In this document: piece by piece, positions 19,386 to 30,900 of the stretch
Position numbering within the stretch: position 1 is the stretch's first letter
How the letters are laid out: each line of letters begins with the position of its first letter
DNA from: Basidiobolus meristosporus CBS 931.73
Lineage: Eukaryota > Basidiobolomycota > Basidiobolomycetes > Basidiobolales > Basidiobolaceae
NCBI GenBank assembly: GCA_002104905.1
Contig: MCFE01000156.1
Location: 1-64,000, forward strand
Direction of reading: 5' to 3'
Length of the DNA stretch: 64,000 bases
Translations under genes and position numbers: made by a program
The notes under the pieces: generated by a model
The model's input: only the letters and a program-made list of their open reading frames with translations
The model's database searches: none
Told to the model about the DNA's origin: nothing

Positions 19386-21700
19386 GCCCACAAGTCTCCA
19401 TGGAATCCTTCGATTACTGAGAAATCTGGGTCGCAGATGACATCATAAAAGAAATTCCTAAGTGCATTCAGACCCGATTGGTGTAACGGAATTTTGTGTT
19501 GGCCCATCCTGAAACCCAAATCGGATCCCACTCAATCGATTTGGTCAGGGCTATACCAATTTCCCAAATCCCCTCAACTACCCAACTTTCCAGAGGCTTC
19601 AAAACATCTTAAGGTTCAATGGGATTGCCATATTGATCTAGACGAGTCAACCCAATGGATTTCATTCAATCAGCATGAGACTTGTCCTGCCACATTTAAT
19701 CAAACCCACTGCCATTCCTTAGGATGGGCCGATTTTTAGGATGCTGGATATGTATTAATAACATGCGCTTCCGCATCAGAGACATGACATCATAGCGAGG
19801 TGAATCTAGCCTAGTTAGGAGGGAGACCAGTTTGCAAACTGCCTAGACCACTGCTCGTCGTCCGGATAAGGTTAGGCTTACCACATCTGAGTATCATGCG
19901 GTTTCTAAGATTTGACGGTTTTTTCTTAATAAAGGCAAGAAGAATAGCTCGTCCAAGCTGGCGCATCGAGTGGGCTGACGATGATCTCGCTCACATGTTC
20001 AAATTCCACAGGAAGGGAATCATTGGAAACGATTCAAATTCCGGCCCTCGTTCCATTAGGTTCTTTTGGGCTCCAAAGGGTTGCGAGCTGAGGAGATGCC
20101 GTTTCCAAGCTTGGGATGATCTTGACGTAAAGCTGAAAAGAACCGCGACTTGATTGGGGATATGGCTGAGTTGGCTGCAGGTTGTGTGAGCACGGTCAGT
20201 CACTTGTGGAGTGGCAGGGTAACCAGAGCCCATCACTTCAACTGTGGTAATAGGCGCTCAGTACGTGTCATTCCAAACACTAGGATTCGGTCTGAGTGAT
20301 GATCCGCCCATTATTCGAATTCTTAGCTGTTGTTCTAGCGTATGCGGATCTGGACTCTTGGTGACCCGCCCAATTTTTCCGACCGTTCTATGGGACTTGC
20401 TGATTAGGAATGGTAACTCACGAAACATCGTGGTGGGCTTTGGGTCAATGCTTTCCGTATTTGTCAAGTTGCTAAAACGTAAGATGGTTGATTGATGTGG
20501 TAATCTGTTCGTGTTTTGGTGAGCTGTGAAGACTGGATCATGATCATCCAGCATGCGATCCTTCCATGATCCTGTGGCCGGTCGATTTTACCCCGGATGA
20601 TTCTTCCATAAACCGCGATTTCTCCGAGGACGAAGGGTTGAAAATGTGCTGAATCACTCTTCGAGATTCTTGAATGGACTCCATTAGTGTCTGGCGATGA
20701 TGCAAGGGGGTCCTACCCGCTGCAATGAGGTGACATATCCGCAAGTCTGATGTGTGCAGATGAGGTGAAACGGGTGCACCTATATGGGAGCCGAGGGCCA
20801 TCAATGTGCTGTAGCATCGTTCACGACAAGACAGCAAAATGGCCAGGTATGCTCGACATGGTGTTATGCACAGTTAAAGATGCGTAGATTTGTCACATGA
20901 GGTACCCTGGATGATCCCCAAGTAATGTAGTGGGGATCTCCGGGAATCCATTTCGTAGTCCCCCATTTGCTCCGTCGACGTGCAGTATTGCTCCAGAAAA
21001 GAGATCAATCCTTTTCCCATCCCACCCTCTCCCCCTTTGCCACTCAGCTAACCCCAACTCTAACCCTATCCCATCCCCGACTCTGACCCCAAGCTAATTG
21101 TGACCACTTTGGAACGCACATGAGTACGAGCCAGTTGGCATCATCTTGCACAAATAACTGATATCATGCTGTTGCGCCATGCGAAACCGCTCGATTCGAT
21201 TCGCTACGGACTGCGAGAATCCCTGTACTGCTTAGCACACCAAAGCATATGCGACAGCCCATCCTGCAATACGAGTCCTGGTCGACTAAACAGCGGGGAC
21301 AATTCGCTTCTGCCTAATCACCAGTTCCCCTGGGGTGTGGAACCTTGCATATGGAATGATCTATGTGAAGTTTCCGATTGATGGGGAGATTCCACCCGAT
21401 TACCAAGCGATCGTATAGCAGCTGTCGCAGGATACTCCTCGGCGGAAGTTTCGTCCAGACGATCGTTGCGGTGGATAAGCATTAGAAAGGGTTCACAGTT
21501 CTGATTTGTGGAAGGGGGGTTCCAATTTATTTTCCATCATATCTCAATTTCAAAGAACAAAATTCATCGTTGGCCGAAAAAATGGTCGTCCATCCCCCCC
21601 TGAAACTCCTGGCACTTGGAGAATCCTCGGGGATTTCAATGTAAGATTGAAGCGTTATTGAAAGTGGGGGGGGGGTGGGCCTGCTTGGTTAGGGTGGTTA
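19386..21700. other. intergenic, 2.3 kb, no gene supported
   Basis: Only short ORFs without recognisable domains. A C/T-rich block is present at ~21010-21100 (CCCTATCCCATCCCC-like) and a G-tract (~9) at 21664-21675 just after the end of the minus-strand Ser/Thr-rich gene. Confidence 0.45.
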
Positions 21701-22990
21701 TTACTCCTTATCCGGCCAGTCGCAGATGATGCTATCGCCGTGGGCCTTGCAAATGGTTCCATCCCCACAGGATGCTTCAGTCCACTTGCCGTGGACACAC
21801 CACTGGAACTTCTGTTGATTCTTGCCGATACACTTGTAGGATCCTTCCTGGCATTTGCCGGAGTTAGTAGGGGTAGAGGCGGGGGCAGTGGAGGTATCCT
21901 TGCTCTTCGTGGTGAGTTTGGAGGAGTGTGTTTGGGATTGGCTGGTGTGGTCGGGTTTCGAGGTGGATCCACTGGCGGTGGTGGTCTTGGTGGCGGAAAC
22001 AGTGTCTTTGGTTACGGAGGTGGAAGTTACTTTGGCAGTAGTGGTGGACACATCGGTGCTGGTTTCGACGGTGGTGGACGCCTCGACAGTGGACGAGGTT
22101 TCGGTGGAGGTCACCGTTTCTGTGACGGTAAGGGTCTCGGAATCAGTGGGTTCCACGGTCTCGCTTCCAGTAACTGAAGCAGTAGGGACAACGGCAGTCT
22201 CGGTGGCGGCACCAGTACTGGTAGGGGTGGCTGATTCTGTAGGCTCTCCGGTAGGCTCTGTAGTGGCAGTCGCGGTTGAATCAGATTGGATCACGGTTTC
22301 GGTGATGGTCAAAATATCCGAGTCGGCAGGGGGGTTTGTTGCACTTGGATCTGTCGAGGTTACCGACACATATACAGTGGAGTCAGCAGCAGTGGACTCA
22401 GGTGGCACCGTCTCAGTTGCTGATGGATCTGTGGGTGAGGGATCAACAACTGGGACTGAAGGGTCGGCGGTGGGGGTCTGGGTCGCGGAGGGATCGGTGG
22501 AATCGGTGGGAGCGGAGCTAGTAGAAGTTAAAATTACAGTGGAATCAGCAGAGGAGTTATTGTCAGTAGGGGAGGGCGTTTCGGGAGGAGGTACAATTGG
22601 AGTAGCGGAAGGGTCGCTGGGGGATGCGGTTTCAGTGGCGGTAACAGATTCGGTGGCGGTGGCAGTCTCAGTGGATGTAGCAGTGTCAGAGCTGACAGTG
22701 GATACCGTCTCAGTAGATATGATAGTGTCAGTGGGAGGAGTTGCAGAGCTGGTTTCGGTGGCGGTTACAGTTACATATACCGTACTGTCCACAGTATCAG
22801 TTGGCTCATCAGTGGTAGTAGGATCATCTGGCATGGTGATAACGCTTGTATAGGTTGCATCCGCAGGCTGGCTAGATTCAGTTGGCTCATCTGGTAAGGT
22901 AACCACGCTAGTGTAAGTGACATCCTGGGAAACGGCTTGCTGGGAATAGTAGGCCAAAAGAGCCAACAGGGTAGTGAACTGCACCTTCAT
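21701..22990 (-). CDS. secreted Ser/Thr-rich protein with C-terminal CBM19-like domain
   Basis: 429 residues. The start chosen is the Met that opens a signal peptide (MKVQFTTLLALLAYYSQQAVSQ); an in-frame Met 29 codons upstream lies beyond the TATA box and gives no signal. Residues ~23-370 are a Ser/Thr/Pro/Val low-complexity stalk with degenerate repeats (YTSVVTLPDEPTES, then YTSVITMPDDP, then VYVTVTATE), expected to be heavily O-mannosylated. Residues ~376-429 hold six Cys (380, 387, 398, 408, 414, 423) in the order C-x6-C-x10-C-x9-C-x5-C-x8-C with FQWCVHGKW and CGDGTICK, matching the CBM19 chitin-binding pattern of fungal chitinases. There is no catalytic domain and no C-terminal GPI-like tail. 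It is likely a cell-wall or extracellular chitin-binding mannoprotein. Confidence 0.8.
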   Translation of the reverse strand: MKVQFTTLLALLAYYSQQAVSQDVTYTSVVTLPDEPTESSQPADATYTSVITMPDDPTTTDEPTDTVDSTVYVTVTATETSSATPPTDTIISTETVSTVSSDTATSTETATATESVTATETASPSDPSATPIVPPPETPSPTDNNSSADSTVILTSTSSAPTDSTDPSATQTPTADPSVPVVDPSPTDPSATETVPPESTAADSTVYVSVTSTDPSATNPPADSDILTITETVIQSDSTATATTEPTGEPTESATPTSTGAATETAVVPTASVTGSETVEPTDSETLTVTETVTSTETSSTVEASTTVETSTDVSTTTAKVTSTSVTKDTVSATKTTTASGSTSKPDHTSQSQTHSSKLTTKSKDTSTAPASTPTNSGKCQEGSYKCIGKNQQKFQWCVHGKWTEASCGDGTICKAHGDSIICDWPDKE

Positions 22991-23044
22991 GATGATTTTT
23001 CTGAGATTGTTGAATATGTTTGTTAGACGGAATCGAGCTGTTTT

Positions 23045-23052
23045 ATTTATAT
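23045..23052 (-). promoter_or_regulatory. TATA box of the Ser/Thr-rich gene
   Basis: Reads ATATAAAT on the minus strand, ~55 bp before the ATG at 22990. Confidence 0.5.
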
Positions 23053-25022
23053 GAGAAGAAGTAACGCCAAACTCCAAGGTTTGGTGCTCACATCAGCGAC
23101 TGCTACATGACATAATGAATATTTAGAGATTCCCATATTCACTCCGCCGATAGTGTAATCTCCTAAAGAAATACCCAACACTATGATGATACTCTCTTCA
23201 CCATGATGTTAGAGGCGGGTGACTCGATGATGGCTTGGCTATTGGAATACCGCCACCTTACATCAATGCCATTATGTCAGCATGGTTGTAATTCTACAGG
23301 CCATCCAATGAGCAACCGAGCTAAAAATAGAGTAGTTGCTATGGACGGGTGCTATGCCGAGCCGAAAAGTAATAGTGAGCAGAAATCCCCAGGTATGTCA
23401 TTATGTGTGTGTAAGCACTCAGGCTATCTATACGGGAGAATTCCAGCCACCTAGCCGTAGGGAATGGGCCAGGAAAGCAGCTGTATTTCTGAAGGTCTTC
23501 AATAATCTACAATCGCTACCGCCTTCTGATGAGAATGAAATTCTGGGTACATCGTTCTCGTTTACCCATGCAGAGAACGCAGAGTGTATAGTTGGTTTCC
23601 ATTTTCGAAGACCCCTCTAAACATGGTAAAGAGCTGATGTGATAGCGCAATTAATGAATGAGACCTGGTGGGACGGTGATTACACCATGACCCAATATGG
23701 GAGTGACCATGGATATGTATGAACCAATCGGGCCGGCTTCAGATCGACCTTGGAAGAGGAGATTGGCGGAGAGGGGACGGATCACATATTAAGGAAAGTG
23801 GTAACATTATCATATATTGAAATTATATTAAAACCATCGTAACGGCAGGTGGCCACTTGATTTGCCAACGATTATCGTGGGTCTCTGGAGCATGGTAAGG
23901 AAGCAATCGTTGGTCTGCTATTCCCACATCTTGTCGATCGATGTCATCCTAGTACATTGTACCCACGCAACCAAGAAACTAGAGAAGTGCACCACCTCAC
24001 GACTTTCATTGGGCTTTCCCTATACGTAAGTCCATACAGACGACAGCATTGCAATGTCGGTGGGTTCCAAAGGGCATGCCACTCCGCATACATAGCAATA
24101 ATCACCTGTGTAATGTTTCGGATGAAAAAAATCTAGACTCTACTGTAGCTGTATTGTCACCAACTCTAGGCCATGACGCTCTCTTGTAATAAAAAGAATC
24201 GTGCATAGTCATACGGCATTTCCGAACGTCCATAAAAGTCCAAGGCCAGGAAGTCGTGCTTCTACCATACCAGCCATCCCTTTTGCTCCCTCACCCTAGA
24301 CCATACTCCATTGCGATTCAGATGGAACCCTCCTTATGATAGCATATACGGCCAGTCTGAGGCACCGCTCGATACCGGAGGAGGGCGTGCCTTCGTTCTC
24401 TAGAAATATTATGAGCATTGGATGGCCGTGGGGTTACACGCATTTTCTAGTGACAAACATGGAAGCCATCGCCAAACTGTAGCTCCAACAAGATTTATTG
24501 TTTAGCAAGAGAGGGTGGGGAACTTGTGGCAATTCCAACTGCAGCATCTACCCCATACTGCCGCTCATGTGTGCTTGGCAGGTCTATGTGGCACAATTGG
24601 AAAATTGGCTCAAGAGGGTGTTGACTGAATAAAGCCATCATGCACATGTCGCTAATTGAATATAGTCCATGCGTAGGTCTGGATGATGAATAGCCAGGAT
24701 TAACTGACACTCAACCAGCTTTGAACTTAATTCGTGTAACTCGAGGTGTAGAGTTGACGTTGAATCTGGATGATTATCTGATGGAACGTCGCGTACTCTG
24801 TTCCTCCCCAAAAAAGTTAAATTAAGCAATTTCATGCTGCACAAGAAAGCCATGACTTGGTAGTAGTTCAGGCTGATGGGTACATATACCGCTCTTGCGC
24901 GCTGATGCCTCCCTTTTATTTGATCTTTGCCATCGCTCCAGTAGGTACACTCGTTGGAGGCATCCCTGGCTCCCCTACTTTCTGTCTCGCGTGAATACCC
25001 GAGGAGGAACATCCGTTGAAAT
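23053..25022. other. intergenic, ~2 kb, one weak ORF
   Basis: An ORF at 23336-23620 (94 codons, plus) has a moderately protein-like second half but no motif and no promoter sign. I would not annotate it. Nothing else is supported. Confidence 0.4.
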
Positions 25023-26099
25023 ATGACGTGGAACGAAGGCGTAGTTATAGGCTATCTGAGTAACATAGCCAACGCCTTGTCGTTAGTTGGATGTACATTT
25101 GTCATTGCGAATTACCATCTTATATACCGCCGCTTTCTCATCAATGCCTCCGAGTCCATCAAGACTCACCACATCTCCCTACTGCTTCTGTCAATTAACA
25201 ATGTCTTTCTAAACGCCGGCGGACTGGTATACTCCCTGTTGAACTGGAGGGAGAAGAAATCAATCTGCCTTTTGCAAGGCCTGCATATCACTTACTTCAA
25301 TGTTTCGAGCTGGCTATGGGGGGTATGTATATGTTTTAATGTGTAAGTGGTTTGATTCGATCTCTGATAATCGGGAGGCGTCTAATCCATCGATCCGTAG
25401 TTATCTAATCCTACTTCCATCAAAGAAGTTACTGAGAATTCGCCACAACATAGCCTTCAAGTTCGCATGGTTCTCCTTTGGCATCCCAACCATATTACTG
25501 ATCACGCTGGTCGCTCAATTGGACTCCATTGGAAACGTTGGGCCATGGTAAGCAAGTCCAACCCCTTCCCCTTCTGCTCATTAGCACGAGGCTAACCAGT
25601 ACACAGGTGTTGGATTAGGCCTCAATTCATGGGACTGCGGATGGGTGCATTTTACGGCTGGCTGCTCTTCGCCTTTACCATGTGTCTGTTGTTGCTGAGC
25701 GTTATTGCGGTGCATCTCCTCAAGATAAGAAGCTCGGTTTCCTATTGTGACCGGGGGTTCCATCATCCCTATGAAAAAATGGTTGGCCGTTACGTACTGT
25801 ATGTGGGTACGTTCTTCATCTGCTGGGGCCCTGGGGTGGTGAACCGTATCCTGCAAATCTCTGATCCACCATTCTACAACTTCCCACTCATGGCCATCCA
25901 CACGTTTCTCAGTATCTCCGTGTCATTCTGGCTGAGCCTGGTGTGGGGGTTTACGACCAGTTTGCCCGAGGTCTATTGGATCATCTGGAAGTACGGCTGG
26001 AGCAACATACCCCCTGTCCAGCAGTTTGGCTCCTTTAGCTCGGCCTTCACCGGGTTGAAAAGGCTAGAAGTGCCTAGAGTACAGAACCAAGAAGGATGA
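25023..26099 (+). CDS. seven-transmembrane receptor, slime-mould cAMP-receptor (CAR) type
   Basis: Three exons: 25023-25342, 25401-25547, 25607-26099. The introns are 58 bp (GTAAGT...CGTAG) and 59 bp (GTAAGC...ACACAG). The joined frame is 960 nt, giving 319 residues. The fusion across intron 2 restores GPWCWI, a typical element before TM5 in CAR-like receptors; across intron 1 it continues the TM3 region (SSWLWGVCICFN). Seven hydrophobic segments are visible at about 8-30, 45-65, 80-110, 122-142, 165-190, 225-248 and 262-290. Loop landmarks are CLLQG (~85) and the WGPGVVNR stretch in TM6. Family members couple to heterotrimeric G proteins; the ligand here cannot be inferred. The C-terminal tail is short (~25 residues). 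The donor at 25323 was rejected because it breaks the frame. Confidence 0.82.
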
Positions 26100-26866
26100 T
26101 CCACCGATGTTCATGGTCACATGTCCGTTCGAAACTTCTTTTGGATCACAGCTAGGGTTTCGAGGATGCTGCTCTCCTCCGTCACTCTATCCACACAGCC
26201 CCGCATGGCATCAACCTGTGCTACACTGACCAAACCCAACCTTCTGCTCATGTTACAATAAAGCGCGCAACCCTGTATGATACACCACCCATTTTCTGCT
26301 TCATAGAACCCAGGAGTCTGTGCTAGCGGGGTGGTCGCAAGTGAGCAATCTGTGAGTGGACGCACGACAGGGCCTCAACATGGCGATCAAACCAATTCCC
26401 GCCCTCAGAATATTGTTCGCCCAGAGAAACATAAAAGTCTATTCGACTTTAGAGTTACGAAATCCAGCATCACCAGATGCCCTTGATGGCCGGCGGATGT
26501 CGTAGGTTACCAACCCCACTCCCCGTTCGGATGGATGATTCCTGCGATTCTGATCAGCTCCCTATTCGCTCGCCAGTCGCCAATCGCATCGAGTCTCCCG
26601 CTTTGGATTACGCCTGTTGGAACATCCTGTTCAACCAAACTACTGTATTCGCTTGCTTCCTCTCATTGACGGCTAGAGTGGATTGTTCATTGCGCTCTAT
26701 TAGCTGCCCAATGCAACCCCTAAGAAGGCTAGCGGATTCAGCGGCATTGGCGCATCTTGATGTAATGCTGAAGCCGATTCTCTAGAAAATGATATCATCG
26801 AGAATCCATGGGTCTGACAAAGAGGTCCCAGCATAGCCAATATTGTGGGATCCATGGCCGAACTCA
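26100..26866. other. intergenic, no gene seen
   Basis: Short ORFs only (for example 26477-26785) without motifs. Confidence 0.45.
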
Positions 26867-26875
26867 CATATAAAT
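26867..26875 (+). promoter_or_regulatory. TATA box of small-protein gene 2
   Basis: ATATAAATG lies 44-52 bp before the ATG at 26919. Confidence 0.5.
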
Positions 26876-26918
26876 GATGGCAACATCTCAGTGAGCCTCC
26901 CTCATTCGATCCACGACC

Positions 26919-27095
26919 ATGCCCGAAATGATTCGCTCAAACCCTGCACAAACCACGATGAACTACGACACCAAGCCTACCCAGGCTCGACTAAGTAGCA
27001 GTAGTGTACTCAGGATGCGCTACCACCAAGCCCTTTCGGTTCGCTATCGATACATCCTGTTACAGTCGATGGTCGATCAACAACGTAGCAACTAA
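26919..27095 (+). CDS. small YHQ/RYRYI-family protein, member 2 (58 aa)
   Basis: ATG 26919 to TAA 27093-27095, 58 residues. The N-half is Ser/Thr/Asn-rich. The C-half carries YHQALSVRYRYILLQSMVDQ (residues ~35-54), aligned without gaps with members 1 and 3. A TATA box ends ~45 bp upstream. It is the first of two adjacent plus-strand members (about 680 bp apart). There is no secretion signal. The helix is basic on one face (R-x-R) and hydrophobic on the other (ILL, M). The biochemical role is unknown. Confidence 0.6.
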   Translation: MPEMIRSNPAQTTMNYDTKPTQARLSSSSVLRMRYHQALSVRYRYILLQSMVDQQRSN

Positions 27096-27692
27096 AGCTG
27101 ATCCTCTGGTATGGATCCAGACCAAACCATGTATTTGTATATGTATCTGTATCAACCTTCCGTGTAACCCAACAGATCTTCATGCTGGCGTTGATGCTTG
27201 GAAAGCGCTAGAAACCAGAATTCACAATCCATTGTAAATATCAATAAAACCCATGAAAATCCATCAATAGCTTGTTCCCGTTTGTCCATAAATGCTCAAG
27301 GGAAATCATCGCTGTTGCGCGTATGGTGGATGGCCCATCATAGGGTCAATGATTCCTCATGAATCCTGAGACACCCATGGAACAATGCTTCAACTCGCTG
27401 TGTGGCCAATGCAGTCTGCTCTAGCTCACTTACCATCAGCATCCCATGAGCGCCTAGATTAATTTAGATGGTTTTGTGGGATATGGGTTGGCCAATTCTC
27501 AAGATGCTAATGCCAAGTGTGACAAATCTCCAGATCTCGTTAGTATTGCTTCTAGATTAGGCTAGAGTGGACATTCAGGGCGATACATACGTCATGATGA
27601 GCTCGATGAAGTCAATTTATGTCATTTTACGGACCCAACGTGTAAAACGGTCTCGTCCAGTTTTGAGCATGCATGGGACAACCCGGCTTCAG
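27096..27692. other. intergenic between two small-protein genes
   Basis: No gene seen. It holds the probable terminator of member 2 (AATAAAACCC at ~27243) and the promoter region of member 3. Confidence 0.5.
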
Positions 27693-27700
27693 TATAAATA
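27693..27700 (+). promoter_or_regulatory. TATA box of small-protein gene 3
   Basis: TATAAATA, 72-79 bp before the ATG at 27772. Confidence 0.55.
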
Positions 27701-27771
27701 CCAACGTCGCTCCTTACTTTCTCGCCACCGAAAATTCCTCCTCACGGCTACTACCACTCAAATCGCCACAT

Positions 27772-27960
27772 ATGTTTGAAGTCTCCAAACTTCCTCTGAT
27801 CACTTCGGTGAATCACCACGAAACTGCCGTTCCTTCTCCCTCGATGCCGATGTTGGACCATCAGAAGCAGGTGAACGCGAAGCGCCAATACCACCAAGCC
27901 ATGGTACTGAGATATCGTTACATTCTACTTCGCTTTATGCTTGAGCAGTGCTCCCAATGA
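27772..27960 (+). CDS. small YHQ/RYRYI-family protein, member 3 (62 aa)
   Basis: ATG 27772 to TGA 27960, 62 residues. The frame stays open back to 27673, but that start precedes the TATA box, so 27772 is preferred. Residues ~40-59 read YHQAMVLRYRYILLRFMLEQ. Identity to members 1 and 2 is limited to this block. The N-half is a Pro/Ser/His-containing linker. All three members end within 3-9 residues after the block, so the conserved part is a C-terminal tail module. Function unknown. Confidence 0.6.
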   Translation: MFEVSKLPLITSVNHHETAVPSPSMPMLDHQKQVNAKRQYHQAMVLRYRYILLRFMLEQCSQ

Positions 27961-30900
27961 AACCTTTCGAAATCCCGCTGGCCCGAAATGGATTGCTATG
28001 TAATTGTAGATTTGTTGTAAATAGCCAGTTGAACTGCCTGAGCCTGCACACCCACTTCAGAATGTAAATAAGTCGTAACAAAACAAAATCACTTCGAGGC
28101 GCGACCCTCGTTAATAAATCCCAAGTTTACCTACATTCGCTCGACCGGATCGGCACATTAGAAATCCAATCCCCACCGATCTGTTAGGACGCAACGGCCA
28201 AGATACACAGGTGTCTGAAGATCCAACCCGTCCGCCTCAATAGTTGCCTTACTTGACGTGTACTAGGCTGGATCTCGGATCCACCGATATGACTGGCTGT
28301 GAACCATCTAAAGTGGCTTACCCACTGCAACCAAATCGTGTCAGAATCCCCGGTGCTTATTCCACCATCATGAGACACAAGAGTGCCGGGAATGTGAATA
28401 TCACGGGCATCAAGATCGACGAATGAGCCCACTCTCTCTTGACTCATAGCCCACATACCCCATCGTTATGAGGATGACCTCACTACTGGGGGGTGTAACA
28501 GAAAGGATTGGATCTTGAGATGCTTGCCAATGGTCACGCCACTAAGGAATCGATGCTCCTCAGGTTACGTTACAATAAACCGCAATATCCTACTGTCCAG
28601 TCAGCTGACGTTACTCCACTGATTGTTCTGAAACCCGAAGTTTTTCTCGTTTAACCATTTAATATGATTGTCCAGAGATCGGTGACCTATCACCAACGGG
28701 TCCCTCCGCCAATCATCGCCTAACAGATAAACCTTAGGAAAATCATCAAGGGCTCACTGGACCAGCCCATAGAGGCCACCTATCTCCCCCATGGGGGCGG
28801 TGGATCTTCATCTTTGGGAATCGTCATTGTTAATTCAAATTTCCATATACTTCGCGAAGTTCTCGATTTCCAAGACACATGGTGGAAGGGGGGGGCAGCT
28901 GAATCTTCCTTTCCCTACCACCGTCCCGATCTACAGCCGATTCCCACAGGTACGTGGCCAGTTTGAAATTCATCTCATTCGTGTCTTGCTGTTCATGTGC
29001 TACCTACTCCAGCACGATGCTTCCAGAAAGAGTCGCTGCCCCCGGACCCTTGATACCAAATGGCTTGGTGACAATTGGGAAGTGCCACCCGTTCACCTTG
29101 ACTACCCAGCCCAAGGGGTCCCCCCCTTTCCCTTAAGGATCGATTTTCTACCCAATCGCCCCACTCCCCCATTTGGCCAAGCAAATGATCACACATAGAT
29201 AAGGTTAACATTGTGTAGCGGGGCTTGATTTGGCGAAGGGCGGGGGGTCTGAGTGATGAGGTATTCTTTAATCCTGGGCGGTTGGTGACTTGGCGGGTGA
29301 AACAAAGTCCCTGGTCACCACGTATGCGTATGTGGTGCAAAGCTGGGGGCATCGTGTAGGGTTGAAGGTCCGAGGCACCCCCCCCAGTGCAGGTATGTTT
29401 GCCTTCGCGGCAGCACGCTAGGCTCATCACGTTGCAGGAGCACTCGAACCAGCTTGCCAGTTGTTGCAAAGTCCGCTTTGACGCGGTGATTCGTTCCCAC
29501 CGCCCGCCCAGTTCCAATAGGAAGATGGTCGGGCCACCTGCTCAACCCAATGAGATGCTCACAATCGGTCACCATACACTTGCCTTCGCCATATAGCATC
29601 CGCTCAAGATGATTTGAAGAGCACCAGTTCCAAGCGCCAGATCCGGTGATTTCTCGTCCACGTTCATCGGTTGTCACATGGACCTAGCTGTCCTCGAGCC
29701 TCCTGTGCAATCCCCCGGGAACTTCCATCATCTTAGCTCATCATTGGCTCGGAAAGAGTGACCCATTCCCATTCCCATTCCCATTCGTACCCCCTGCCGT
29801 ATGGGATCCCGCTGTCGAAGGTTGAAGTTTTTTACATTTCCTGGATGGGGACTAAATCCGATTCTCTCGCAAGCCCATCGAGCCGTGCCCAGTCCCAAGA
29901 TTCTTCCCCCACCGGATATGATAGTGTGCCTGGAAGACTTGGCATATCAAGGGGACCATCGAATAGATCCTCTCGGCGACCTTCACGATGGAACTGTGGC
30001 TAGGAGGGTATCCACATCAGTACCCGTTAGTACCATCAGTCGCTTCGTCTCTCAATGACAGATTTGAAACTCTACTCGGCCGAACCAAATAGTGGTGCTC
30101 GCCATAGATTCCAAGGAGACCTTGGCCATGAAATCGGCCATGCGGTGTAACGTAGTGCGTTTCTGGTGAGTGGAAATTGGGAATTGGTTGATGGGTGATG
30201 GCCATGGGGTGTAACAACCGCTACGTGGCTGTTTCCATCGGTACACGGGAATCACCAGCTGGTCCCCGTGAATGTGTCGGTCTCACCAATCACCACAGGC
30301 CATCCCCAATATCTTGATCTCCAAATCTGTGTGGCATGGTGGCAGTTGCTTTCATGGGAGATAGGTAGATCATCCGATCGTAGCTTCACCGTCAGCATCA
30401 AGAGGATCTCCAAAGTCGTCCTAAACACTCCACTCGAACCCTGCTCACCCCACCCCACCCTACCAGAACCATGAACCTTTCAAGCCCACAGCTGGACCAC
30501 CTCTAGGTGACTTCGGAATATGCTGTGTCACCGCTGAGTTTCCGGCCACCAGTTACCCATACATACTCGCCTGGAAGAAAGGAAGCACAGTTTCCCTGAG
30601 AAGCCCACATCTCATTCTATCGAAGAAACCGGGCCACGAGCCAGGTCATCAACCAGTGACATTGTTGCGGTGAAGGAATCCCGGACAACATCCATCACAC
30701 CTCAGGAGGACGTAGTTGACGGGGAGTTTCCAATGATGCACCCTAACTGTCCTCGACATTTCGCAGTGTAGTCGGGTGGGTTGCGCAGAGGGAGTCTGGG
30801 AGGTCTTTGGTGACCACTCTTCCCACCTTACCTCATACTTCCAAGAGACTAATGCCGAAGCTTACTGTGTCTCCCGCCTACTGAGGTAAAGGGGCTACCG

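Noticed and set aside
21855-22853. 332-codon plus-strand ORF rich in Val/Ser
   Set aside because: It is the antisense of the Ser/Thr-rich CBM19 gene, whose repetitive codons leave the opposite strand open.
13296-23052. Chitin-degradation gene cluster (deacetylase plus CBM19 protein)
   Set aside because: The two genes are 7 kb apart on opposite strands with a cyclin and a small-protein gene between them; no transporter, kinase, deaminase or chitinase is present.
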